Shown here in pieces: positions 46,332-58,493 of a stretch of 64,000 nt of DNA; the first letter of the stretch is position 1; each line of letters begins with the position of its first letter. The notes beneath the pieces are model-generated. The model was not told the DNA's origin. It was given only the letters and a program-made list of their open reading frames with translations, and made no database searches. A program made the translations under genes and the position numbers. The DNA lies in contig OY829542.1 in the NCBI GenBank assembly GCA_963691705.1, forward strand, positions 4,012,188 to 4,076,187, written 5' to 3'. Source of the DNA: Viola odorata (lineage: Eukaryota; Streptophyta; Magnoliopsida; Malpighiales; Violaceae).

Positions 46332-47945
46332 TTTCCCGGTATGTTGGTTACACTCAAGCTTTTTTATACACTCTTTATCTCGAATAATTTGTCTTTATTT
46401 ATTTTTTATAAACGGGCGTGGGATTCGAGTCTGAATCAAACTCTTTAATGATATATTTACTACTCCCTTCGGATTTTATCAAGTGTCCTTTGCGTATATC
46501 GAGGAGGTCGGATGACGCACTATTTGACCCCAAAAAATTTCATATTTTTTTCCGAACATACGTTATTAGCAAGATAATTAATGAGTTACGTGCCCATTCA
46601 CGGATATACTGCAAGAATTTACTTCTAAAAGTATCAATGTGGTTGTCAAAGTGTAATTTCTTTATTTAAGTAGAAATGTAGATGGATGTGGTTTTTATCA
46701 AAAAAAAATCTTGATCATGACAATATATGTGTGTGCATTTTGAATGAGAATTAAAAACCTAAAGCAACATAATATAATGGTAGGAATTATAGAATGACAG
46801 AAATCATGAAGTTAAATTGACAAGTTGAGCTATATTTATTACTCGGGGTTAAAGATTGAAAACGAGAAAAATAGATGCTACTGGAAGTACTAAGTAATTA
46901 ATTAAATACTATATATCTATTCCTTGCATTTATCGCATTTCTGGACTGCTACCGCATGTTATAAAGTAATTTTATATGTTTATCATGTGCTTTTTTCTCT
47001 CTTTCACACTTCATCTCATTGGAGCTCGAATACCGACTTAAATAAAGTAATTTTAACTTTAAAATTTGAATATAAAATTTTAAAATATCAGCGTGATTAG
47101 TATGTGTTATATTTTCTTTTTCAGGTTGCGGTTCAATTTCTCACATCTATTCTTCAATTTGATTTGGTGGTGTGACGCAATTTACTACATGTAACATCAC
47201 TAGACAGTGGCCCAAACAGGGGTCAGCCTTAACCCCATTAAAATTTTACAAAATTACTGATTTAGTCCTTTAAATTTAAATTTTTAGTCATATTTTATAA
47301 TGTTAAAATCTTATGTTTGACCCTCCTAATTTTTTCCTAAGTTCTTAATATGGTCCTTAAATTTTTAAATTTTTTAATGAATCATCCGTTTATTTATCAC
47401 AAGATTTTTCAAAACTACTGATTCTTAAATTTTAAAATTTTCAATAATCTTACTTTATTTGTTAAACCCCTCCTAATTTTTTCAAAGATTCTTAATATAG
47501 TCCTTAATTTTTATTTTTTTCAATTAATCATACTTTTATTTACTAAAAAATTATATATAATATCATGGGATTCTTAAAAAAAAATAATTTGACTTGCTTC
47601 TAATTTTGGCTCCCAAGCAAATATTTTTGTGTTTGGAGTCTTGGGCACAGGTGATGGATGCAAAGGGCTCTTTTCTCATGATTTCCTTGAATTTGACCAC
47701 ATAAGATCAATTTTTCTTCAAAATTCTTTATTCTAACTCAACCAAAAGGAAAAAAAATCAATTCAAATTCAAATTATTCCTCTTCAGTTAATTACAACTT
47801 ACACATGGTTCATTCCTTCGTTAGGGAAAAACCTCTTTCCACCCTTAGGCCTTGAATTCGAATCATCAATCATTCTCGAAATGGAAAAAAATAGGTAAAA
47901 TCTAAAGCCAAATTCTACAATATGAGAATGTTCTATTAAGATAAA
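46332..47945. other. Intergenic, AT-rich with a degenerate repeat
   Basis: No gene is supported. Around 47220-47560 the phrases cctcctaattttttc and cttaatatrgtcctta recur about 170 bp apart, suggesting a decayed internally repetitive element. The end is the 3' flank of the peptidase gene. Confidence 0.5.
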
Positions 47946-50900
47946 CTAATTTAACTGTCCACATTCTAAATTCATCGTTTTCATAAGAAAAGCATAATCA
48001 TAAGCCGTCTCTTCACAATGACTATAGCAACCGCCTTCACCAAAGTGTCCTCCGGTCATATTCGTCTTCAGAATCACTGCGCTAGAACAGCGAGAACATG
48101 TCATGTCCCTCACTCGGGCAACCCATTTGGCAGATTCCCAAACTCCAACTCTGTCATAAGACAATGTCAATACCAACAGGCATAAGCTCACGGGGACAAT
48201 TACATTCATACGTGAAAGTACATGAGTGAGAAGTATGCCATCATCAATGAATTGAAGGAAGCTACAAGATACCTGGAGTCGTGGAACGATGCTCTTACAA
48301 GCACCGATGGAAAACATCGATCAGAAGGAATGTTGTCGTAAGGAGAGTAACTTATAATAGATTCAAATTGTGACTCTATCTGAGGATTCCCAAATTCTTC
48401 ATAGTCCAGCGTGGTGAGAGGTAAGCTCGGATCCAATAGTGAGTTGCATACATCAAGAAACGGAACCTGAAATGAGGATTATCCATCACCAGTTTCAATG
48501 GAATGACATAACAATAAAAGATGCTAAAAATCAACAAGTTGAGTTCATTGTTCTTTCCCAGTGCACCAAATTACATGTCAAGAACAGGAATATGATCCAA
48601 CTATGGGCAATGGTATATAGAAACTAGCTATAATTAATCGGTACTGATTACTTCCCCAATAGAGAAGACAGCAGAAACTACCACGTAAATTAATTCTTAA
48701 TACTGTTACAATTCCTACGGCTAACCTTCAAAATGGTGGACCGAAACAGATCTGGGTTCATATTGATACTTGCCCCGACAAGAAGACCACCTGCACTAAA
48801 TCCAATGGCACCCAGTCGATCTCTATGAACATAACCCGCATCAACTAAATAATTGCCACATGATATAAAGTCATGCATAGAGTTATGTTTGCTTAACCCA
48901 CTGCCATACTTGTGCCATAGAGGATCACCAGCACCAGCACCTCCCCTGCCAACGCAAAACAAGTCAGGTCTCTTAAACATATGTCCGGACCACATGAAGC
49001 AAAAACTGGAATCAGGCTTCCCATATACAAAGACTACACAAAGAAATTGACAAGGCGATGTTACATCGAGCAGATATTAAAAAGAAACTAATTCCGTGTA
49101 AGAGGAACATTAACAGAAAAGAAGGTGGGAGAAAAGGCAGTTATAATAAATCCAACAACATGAAAAGGGCAAACTTGAGGAACTAGTCGGTCTACTTTAA
49201 TTTTATGCTTAAACTATTTTTTATTACTCAACTGAAAAGCAGTATAGCATTGTTAAATAACAAAGTAAACAATTAGATGGAACCAACCTCACATCAGCAA
49301 AAGCCACCACCCAACCACGATCAAGTAAACTCAGACGTTCTGGGCACCAGCTTTTCTCAAGAACTTCCCCATATGCTCCATATCCTTGTAATAGTCCAGG
49401 GGACTGACCCCTTTTCCAAGCTTTCTGAGAGTACAAGATGGTCAGAGGAACTCTGATACCATCATGAGAAACAACCTCCTTTCTTTCACAGCAGTACGCA
49501 TCAGAAAGGTCCTTCCATCCTAGCGATTCAGTCTTTTGGTCATTTTCATCCTCTTCCTTGCAAGTGTCATGATGTTCATTATGAGCTGGTGACAATAATC
49601 CAGGATCACTCGAAATACCTCTAACTTCTTCTTGTTGCACAATGGTATATATCCGCTTTGACATGTCATAGTCAACGATCAAATCAGGCATCTGCACAAT
49701 TTGAAACAAAATGTAAAGAGAAGTACAGAGGAGATAAAATAGGCCTACTAAATATGATGCTGGTAAGTTTAGTTGCCATATTTAAGCTAACAAGAATTTA
49801 TACCACTAGAGAAGACAGCACAGCACAATATATTGGGCTCATGAAGTCATGGTTTGACCCTGAAAGGATGCTACACATGCTTGAAGGAAGGGGAAAGAAC
49901 CACGGATCAAGATTCTCAATTCCCAAATGATTCTGCAAAACAACTCAGAACAAACTGCAAATGAGCAATAGACAATGAGATAATATTCCACATAACAATA
50001 GGGTATGAGATAAGATGACTTCCCACAGAAAAATTATTCTTACGCCTCAGCAGTAGCACTGTTAAGGATCATATTAAAGATGGCGGCTTCTGATAGAAAA
50101 TCCCACCACCACACACATTGACCTGACACATTTGCCAATTCCATTCTCCCACAGGCCTATATACTGTAAATCATTCAATTGATTCCTAGTTTGGTAGATA
50201 CAGCTAAAGATCATTGGAATTTTAATCTGTGGATACTAAAAATACGTAAGCATAAAGAGCAACAACAAGAAGTATATTGCACTTCTTAATTGAATAACCA
50301 ATTTCTTTTCATAATCACAGTTGTCAATGTATATCCACCACACTTGTTTTATCCAATCAAACATTATAATATGTGGTGAAAAAGAAGAAGCTATTTTGAC
50401 AATTAGGTACATTTCAAAGCCATAATGGTAACGTAATGAGGATAAAGCAGAAATCTAACACCTTACAAGTAGCCTCGATAGGCAAATTGATGGAACATAG
50501 CATAGGACAACCCGCCTTATTGACATGAAGGACCAAATGCCCATTAAAGATGTCCATATCTTGAAAACTCATATCTTCACTTGGAAGGATGATATTCTGC
50601 AAGAAAATGAGGACTTTGTGAAGGAGCATAAAAATAGAATGGGAAGCAACTAAGCTATGGATACTATAAAAGAGCTAGACCTGGAAATTACATGATGATA
50701 TATTTTCAACTTGGCTTCTAGCCAAGTAGTAATCTCTACCAGACCAATCCTTGTTGTCATAAGGAGCATTTGTCAGAACATAGAATGAACCACCGTGATG
50801 TTCCAAGAAATACTGAACACCAGAAACGCGCTTATGTATTCTTTGCAAACCAGCAAGGGGATTTGCCGTATCAATTACATAGACCTGTAAGTAAAGCAAG

Positions 50901-52524
50901 GGAAGGTAAGCTTCACAAGAGAGAGGATACAGGGATAAAGATGCTATGTAAAAGAAAAAATGTAGAGTGAACTAAGTAAGTTCCTTCCTCAGATGATGTT
51001 CTTGAGTTTGAGTTCACAGTAATAAACTTGCCATCTTTTGTGCTGGATACATCGACGTAAAAGCCTGAATCAGTTTCCGTAAATATTGACACATCATCTG
51101 TCTTCCTTGATCCTAGTTTTCGGCAGAGAACCCTAACATGAAAGGGAAAAAATGTCAGAAGGCATCCCACCAATGAGATATGTCCCCAACACAATAGCAG
51201 AATTTTTTACCTAAAAGCTCTTTGATTCTCATCTGATACTGTATAGAACAAACTACTTCCATCTTGAGCCCAAGCCACACTAACAACTCCATCAACTTGT
51301 GGTCCTAAAACAGTAGATCCACTTCTGAGGTCCTTTATCTGAAGAATAAACTGTTCGCTGCCAGTAATATCAAGAGTATATGCAAGAAAATTGTGGTCTG
51401 GTGAAACTCGACATGTAGCCACATGCACATAACCTGTAAAAGTAAGCAAGTCAACAGTTACTCACCTTGTCAATAAATCCATGCATGACACACACACACA
51501 GAGTAAACAACATAAATGAGAGTCATGAAAAATCCCCTTCAACAAATCTTTTTATTAAGAGTTCGCTGGCTCTAAGAGAAGCATTTCTTCTGAACTATGA
51601 AACTGGAAAAGGCGTGAGAACAATCACACATCAAAGAGTTGAAAAGAGTAATGCCTTTTAAATGTAACCAGAAACAATCAAAGCTAGATTGATAATATTT
51701 ACACAAGAAAACAACATCCTATTCATATGAAATGTTAAGAAAGTAGATTGCCGTATTGCTCTGCAATTTCATTCCAGTCAAGCAAAATTTGCTCCCTCCC
51801 AAACTGTCCTTTAGCATAATTGAGAAGCGTATTCACCCAACCACTTTCCCTAGTCTCCAACTTCCTACAGAGAACCGGGTATTCCTTTCCCTCCGGAATA
51901 TACTGGTAGTACAACCTGCTCAAAGATAAATAAACTTAGAATTCACCTAATTAAACTAGAGCTTGCACTAAAAAACACACTAGCACTACAAGGAGTAACT
52001 GATATATTAGCCTCAGCTCAAAAGAACAACAGAAACTAACCTCATTTGACCCGGAAATCTCAAACAAAACTACCATTTTAAGCCAATCAACAAAACAAAA
52101 TATCTTCTAAATGGTACATATTTGTGCAGAGAATGACTAACCATGGACCCCAGCGCTCAGGAACAGTCGCAATGTTTGTGGGCATCCGGTTTTTCATCTC
52201 CTCGAACAGTTTCCTTTGCAGCGTTTCAGTATCGGCCATGAAAGCTTGTGCATATGAGTTTTCTCGGTTGAGGTAGTCAACAAAAGCAGGGTCGCTTGTG
52301 TTTCGCATCCAATGGTAAGGGTCCTGCCACGTCTTTCCATGAGCAAAGAGTGTGAAAGGGACTTTCTTTGGCACCGGAGGGGATTGTGCGGGTAGAGAGA
52401 AGGCGACGGCGGTAGCGGCGTCGGCGCAGCGGGAAGAAGAGAAGAAACGTGAGGATGTGATGGGGATTAAGTGGGAAGTGATGGGCAGAATGGAATTTCT
52501 GAGCGTTGAATAAAGTGCGATCAT
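47946..52524 (-). CDS. Prolyl oligopeptidase family, oligopeptidase B/protease 2-like
   Basis: Eleven exons: 52142-52524, 51752-51915, 51211-51433, 50973-51132, 50681-50884, 50462-50596, 49804-49932, 49288-49691, 48726-48945, 48273-48466, 47946-48150. They join in phase to 806 residues. An N-terminal Ser/Arg-rich leader may target an organelle. The propeller part starts at PYHWMRNTSDPAFVDYLNREN, then VSPDHNFLAYTLD and VAWAQDGSSLFYTV. The C-terminal hydrolase carries QGYGAYGEVLEKSW, the Ser nucleophile in GFSAGG, the Asp in FHDSRVGVWE and the His in GGHFGEGG, so the catalytic triad is complete. Members cut short peptides, often after basic residues. The intron after exon 2 starts with GC (TACG|GCAATC) and the exon 4 donor (TTA|GTTCAC) is weak. 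Confidence 0.92.
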
Positions 52525-53148
52525 CGGAAGCAAAAGGGAACAACAGTCTCTGCTGTACAATTTTCTGTTTTTGGTTTGCTCGCATACAAAAATATTATGC
52601 TATCAAGCTGTTTTTAAAACTTAATGATGTTTAAAAACAACAGGGAGACCAACAAAAGAAAAAACAGAAAGCTTTGGGGATTCATGAGAAATAAATTCAG
52701 GTTCATCTCAAGCTGGAAAACACAAATCTGTGTTTCCTAAAAACTATAATTTACAGATGCGAGAACAAAATTTATTTACTGGCTTCGTATATCATAAGCA
52801 GCACCAAACACATTGGTATTTTCCATTTTTAATACAACAACCAAGAGATCAACGGAATTATAAAAAAATAAAATAAAAAACTGTACAAACCAGTAAATGT
52901 CTGTCGCTAAATATCAATAACCAGGTCGAAAGTCTATTAGAATAAATGGAATCAAAGAGCACAAGATGGTATAGACAGCGAAACTGTAATAAATTTCCCC
53001 ACAAGCAAATCTCCGGAGCCATAAACATGGTCTTTAACTGCCTTGAATTTGGGTTCCGTACTGTTCAGTTTGCGCAATTCTTCATTGAAGCTAGTTTTCT
53101 TTTATTTCTATTGTTTCCCACACTGTTATCTCTTGAATTAGCAACATT
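52525..53148. other. Peptidase promoter and BSD gene 3' flank
   Basis: Both neighbours are on the minus strand, so this stretch serves as promoter and leader of the peptidase gene and as 3'UTR of the BSD-domain gene. No other feature is recognised. Confidence 0.6.
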
Positions 53149-56071
53149 CTAACTTGTAGCAGCTACAGCCCTCTTTGAATGCTTCTCATCTTCAATATCC
53201 TGTAAAGACCCCCAAATTTTGAAACATAAATTCGCAAGCAATTCATATTACTCGAGAAATTTGCAGTAATGCTAAAGGCAAGCCTTCACATCCTTTTCAA
53301 CCAAATCATTGAGGGAAGAAGAGAACTACTTCAAATATTTGGTATGTTGAGTGGACGAAAAGCATTCAACTAAATAATAATACCATGACATAAGGAGATG
53401 CAACAAGATAAACTTACAGAATTGTCTATCTTGTCGAAATCATCATCATCAAAGCTTCCATCACCATCATCTGAAAGGTAATGCAGATAATCAAAATACT
53501 GATCATAGGAAAAAAGACGAGAGCACAAAAAGAAACATCATAGAAGATGAATAGTAGAAGTGTTTCAGTTAGTGGATCATTCTAGTGAATTATGTAAAAG
53601 CCCAAACTCCTTTCTAAAATCCATATGCACCATGCGGTTAGCAAGTCAAACAGGTTGTCATGACCTGCAAACAAGAACAAGCCCTTAACCAAGAAAGGAT
53701 GGGTGATTTCTTTATACTGCATAACTTAATGGATTGTGTATACAACAGTTTGAAGGGAATGTTAATGATCTCTTAAAAGCATATCAGCTACGTAATATAA
53801 GATGAACTTCAGAAACGGCTCCAGTTAGCTTCTGGAACATGCGTGTCTTGGGATTTCAATTTTAGATCCAGGGACGCATGAGAATGTTTCAGAGTACAAC
53901 CTTATTTCCCTAATTGCACACAAAATGGCAAGGTACTTAAGATTCCATCATACCGCATCATGCCAACCCTTATAATTCTTATGGATTTCACATAAAGTAC
54001 TACATCATTCTCTACCAGCAAGTAGGAAAAACTGACCACACAGAAAATAGAAAGAGAAAATGCATGATATTCAAATGACACTAAGTTTAATATTTATTTA
54101 CTTATTGAGGTTCTTGCAAAATAGTGGTGCACAGATGGGAATGATAACTTTCCCTGGAAAGAAAAATCAAAATCTAGAACTCCTCCCAATCTTTCTATTC
54201 TCTTGTTGGTGAGAAGGATGGGCATAGGGTCTTTACTATATACAGAAGGATCGAGTAGGCATTGTGAATGTGTTTTTTGCAAAAAATTGGCTGACAAATC
54301 TGTTTATCATTCACCACACAGTGTATCTGGTTCAGAGACCAGCGTGACTTGGTACATGGAACTATGCAATTCTCTCGAGCTATATGGGTTTAAATACTTC
54401 GACGGAGTGCCATTTTGTTAGATGGAAAAAAAGATGGATGGCATACAGCTGACAGTAGCTAAACAACTTGTTTAGCATAATCTCACAGCATGTCTAAAGC
54501 AATATACCTGGACCTCCATCACTGTCTTCTAGATCTCCCAAAAGGAAAGTATCCAAGTCCTGCTCAGCTGACGAAGCATTCGATGCCTTACTTTTCAAGT
54601 TCTTTTCTGACTCTGCTGAGCCAGAACTTTCTCCAATGACTGTATTTTCTTTTGCTTTCTCTTCCTTCTTCTGCTCTTCAGCTTTTTGCCTAAGCTCCTC
54701 TGTGTACTCCTGCTCAAACCTGAATTTTAGAATACAAAGATTATCATAAACCTATTTCCTGCATGTATAGAGCCAGAGGAGAAAAACACCAATAATTATT
54801 CCAATATTCCTTTTCTCTAATTAGATTCTTGCGCAGGTGGATGTAATGAAATTACACACAGCATCAAATCAGTATCTCCTCCACATTAAAAACCAACAAG
54901 ATTCCAATTATCCACACGACATTAAAAACAACTACAACTACAATAATTATAGTAGATATGGAAACATTAAACAGAGTAAACAAATTTGACAATTGTTATT
55001 TCATCCAGATATCATCAGTCATCTGGCTTAAACACACATCTGACCACAAAAATGGCTTAAACACACAGTGGATCATCAACTTCCAATTCTCAAAAATAGT
55101 CACTGTATGCAACTAGCATCATTTACTTTTATGCAACTTTTAAATATTTCAAAACATTCCAACCAACAATCTAGCTCCTATTAACATCCTTGCCATGTAT
55201 CATAACATTAAACAAAACAAAAAGAATCAGAAAAGAAGATGTATTGGTACATACGGTGAAACATGGGTGCTCACAAGCGTAAAATAAATCCTCCAGAATC
55301 TCCTTTCTTTCATCATACGTGGACACAACTCATACCTCAACTTTGAGATTTGCTGCACCACCAACGCAAAAATCATAATAGTAATAGTTAAAATCACCAA
55401 TTATTCATCTAAAATTCTAAAACAATAGCCAATAAAAGAATCAATACGGTAAGCATAATAACTTTGGCACCTTAACAGTGGTGAGGACCAGGGTTGCATG
55501 CCTCTCCTGCCACTCCGTCAGATCTTTCCGTACATTCGGCTGGGATGGAGCCACTTCATCCTCCGCCTTCACTTCATCTGTCACCAAATCACTCCATCAA
55601 TTAGACTAATTCCAATCAAATTAAGGAAAGATCAGCTACATTTTAACGAACTTAAGTGTAAGATTTGTAACCTTGGATTGGGAAGTTCTGGAATGTAGCG
55701 GAAGTAAATCCTTTAACAAAATCCTTCAAATCATCTGTCACGCCAAACTTCCGGAGCTCCGATTCCGAAACCACAGAACCCGAGCCGGACGAATTATTGC
55801 TGCTGCCAGTATTAGGAGTGGCAATGGAGAGGGAGGAGAATTGAGGAGGGATGATATCGGAAATGGATTTAATGTTGATCTGATCGGCTTGCTTGAGCGC
55901 GGCGGTTTTGAACTGATCGGCTTTCTTGGAGGCTTCCAATGCGAGCTCTTTGGATTTCTTGGCGGTTTCCGCCACAAGATCGGAGATTCGGTTGGACGAG
56001 GAGGTTAGGGCCTGGGATCTCTTGGCGGCTTCTTCCGCGAACACTTTCGCTCTCTTCCATATGTCTTCCAT
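53149..56071 (-). CDS. BSD domain-containing protein
   Basis: Six exons (55672-56071, 55471-55577, 55255-55352, 54508-54719, 53418-53470, 53149-53199) give 306 residues. The N-terminus (EDIWKRAKVFAEEAAKRSQ...SKELALEASKKADQ) is helical and Ala/Lys-rich. The conserved DDLKDFVKGFTSATFQNFP and LTEWQERHATLVLTTVKQISKLRYELCPRMM with the Phe-Trp of RRFWRIYF define the BSD domain at about residues 115-190, named after its paired FW. The tail is Glu/Lys-rich, then acidic (DDGDGSFDDDDFDKID). BSD domains occur in TFIIH subunits, synapse-associated proteins and DOS2-like proteins; this one resembles the plant synapse-associated/DOS2-like group. The molecular role is unknown. Confidence 0.88.
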
Positions 56072-57433
56072 GTCTCTGCTACGAGCTGCCTTGCTCGGTC
56101 AGCTTGGTTTTACTAGTGGTAGAAACGAACCGTGATACTGATTACACGCGTGAAACGACGCCGTCTGTTGTCGGTGAGGTTTTCTTGTAATTTGGTAGTA
56201 AAGGATAATTATCTCCGACGGAATCTTGCACGTGATTATCTTCCTCATCGAATAAAGGTTTTTTCCTTCTTCTAATAAATTTAATCACCCCACCCCTTAA
56301 ACGGTGAAATTATCGTTTTAATTTTGAGTTTGATTTTTCTGTTGTATCTTCGCATCATTTGATATCACGTCAGCAATTGTTAAAACCTCGGTCAAATAAG
56401 TCTCAAGATAATTTTAAATGTACTTTGGTAAAACTGAGAAACGTGTGGTTTAAATTGAACAAAAATAAAACTTCAAAATTATTTGATATAAACTCATAAT
56501 ATTCTTAAGGAAATTTTTAACTTTTGTAAGTATTCTTAAAATTAGAATGACTAATAATTAATTGGGTATTAAAAACATTAAAGAGTTAAAATAAATATAA
56601 TTTCTAATATCACGATATTAAAACACGTTTAAAACAAAACCACAACTCTTTGTCTAGCTGAATAGTAATTTTTTAATATCAAAACAACTTATAAAAGAAT
56701 AATGTGCTATTAATAGGTGTTCTTTTTTAGTTATTGAGTAAGCGAACAAGCGATTTCTTACTGAAATAGTTGAATTACCAAAATGAACCAAGTGTTAGTA
56801 TTTAATTTTTTAGTTTTAAAAAATTATATTATTTATATCTTTATTATAACATCTATATTAGCTTCTTGTGCTAATAATATTCTCTCTATCCTCCAAAAAG
56901 AACAACTTCCAAGTCACTTTTTGTCCTTAAATAGTTGCCATTTTCATCATTTTTAATGTATTAAAAAATAAAAATTAATTTTAATTGACTATATTAACTA
57001 AAATTATTGAGAGTAATTAACTAAATATATATTAAAAATATAAATCAATTATATTTTTAATTCTCATGAAAATACTAACATACCCAAAAATTAGGTTTGT
57101 AGCAAGAAAAGAGTTCACAAACCAAGGAAGAGAGGGAACTAATTGCTCTTCGGACACATGTAGGGTCGCCCTAGTTTGCTACAAATCTTAGGGTTTTGCT
57201 CCATAATGTCGGCCATAATACACAAATAACAAAACATATTCCTCAAATTAGTAGTTTGGTCCCTAATTAATTACATTAATTAATATTAGTAATTAATGAT
57301 CACTTTAAACAAAAATCATGATATCCCAAACTAGTTTGCAAAATTTAAAAACAAAACTAACAACTTCAATTAGCTTATAGTAGTAGTAGTTGCTGAGTGT
57401 AACTATATAGGCTTCAGCTTTCAGTTCCATGTT
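56072..57433. other. Intergenic: BSD promoter and RGF 3' flank
   Basis: The first ~250 bp is the GC-richer promoter of the BSD gene. The rest is AT-rich and no gene or repeat is recognised. Confidence 0.55.
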
Positions 57434-58392
57434 TCATGGACCAAGCGGCAAGGCTTTGTTATGTATGGGGCGTCGTCTTCTGACATGGGAATAATCCATG
57501 GTAAAAAACTGGGACTTGTCGTCCCCCCCCTCTACCCATTCTTGCCATGTCCCTGATGGTTTGCTTCCTTTTTGTTCCTTTTTATGAGATGGTTTGCCTG
57601 CATTTATAGAGACATAATTAGAAAGTGAAGCAATTGATTTCACATAAAAAATAGTATCAGCACTTTTGAGTAATCGGAACACTTTATTTATTTATTTCGA
57701 TATTTCTGTCCTTCTAACAAAAAGACTAATATTCATATTTAATCATAATCGTCTGAATTTAAAAAGAGTGATTCCCTCAATAATTTAACGTTTAAGTTGT
57801 TTTTTTTCTTTCCTTTTGGGTCATAGATAATAATACAATAATGCAAAGTTTGGACTTTAAACTCAAAACTAACATTTTATACTCTGCAAGAAGTGCCAGT
57901 AAACTATGTATATACCTGACACATCTTGTTTGATTTGCTTGTTGTTTAAAGTAGAAACTTCACTTCCATGTGCTGAAACCTGGTTTTTTTACAAGTTTAA
58001 GCAGACGGGATTAGTTAATCGATTTCTTGAAAAGATAATAGAGTTGCTAAGTTCTTTTTTTAGACAAACCTCAAGCAATCTTAGCTTCCTTGGCAGTGTG
58101 GGGATGAAGAGATTAATTTCATGATTAGTAGTAGTGCCTGCTAATTAAAGAAGATGCAAAAACAAAAATATTTAGTTCAGAACAAGATTATATATATTAT
58201 GATCCATGCATGATGAGTATTTTAAAAGATATTGAGAGGAAAAATAAAAAGAGGAGTATATACACCTTGGCGATCATGAGGTAATGGATGTTGCTGCAGA
58301 ATTTGCATAGTAGCAGAACAAGGTGTTATTACAAGAAGCAGCATGGAACAAAAACAGAAGGTAGTGATCATGAAGAACATAGCACGCTCCAT
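57434..58392 (-). CDS. RGF/GLV/CLEL signalling peptide precursor
   Basis: Three exons (58266-58392, 57916-57972, 57434-57597) with in-phase GT-AG introns give a 115-residue precursor. It has an N-terminal signal peptide (MFFMITTFCFCSMLLLVITPCSA), a polar variable middle (KPSHKKEQKGSKPSG) and, near the end, MDYSHVRRRRPIHN. The Asp-Tyr start is the tyrosine-sulphation site, and the RPIHN end is the hallmark of root meristem growth factor / GOLVEN / CLE-like peptides, most like the GLV2/CLEL9 type. The mature peptide would be secreted and perceived by RGI/RGFR receptor kinases. A short tail (KALPLGP) follows the motif, so C-terminal trimming would be needed. Exon 2 is only 57 bp; its acceptor was chosen because the alternative cag 7 bp upstream breaks the frame. 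Confidence 0.88.
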
Positions 58393-58481
58393 TGCTTTTC
58401 TAAGAGAACTTAGTTAGATAGTTTGCATGAGAGATTTGGTTTGGTGTCAATGTATGAGAGTTGATACTACTCGGTACATGA

Positions 58482-58493
58482 TTTATATATATA
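58482..58493 (-). promoter_or_regulatory. TATA box of the RGF-like gene
   Basis: On the minus strand TATATATAAAT lies about 90 bp upstream of the ATG at 58392, a normal distance for a plant core promoter with a short leader. Confidence 0.6.
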
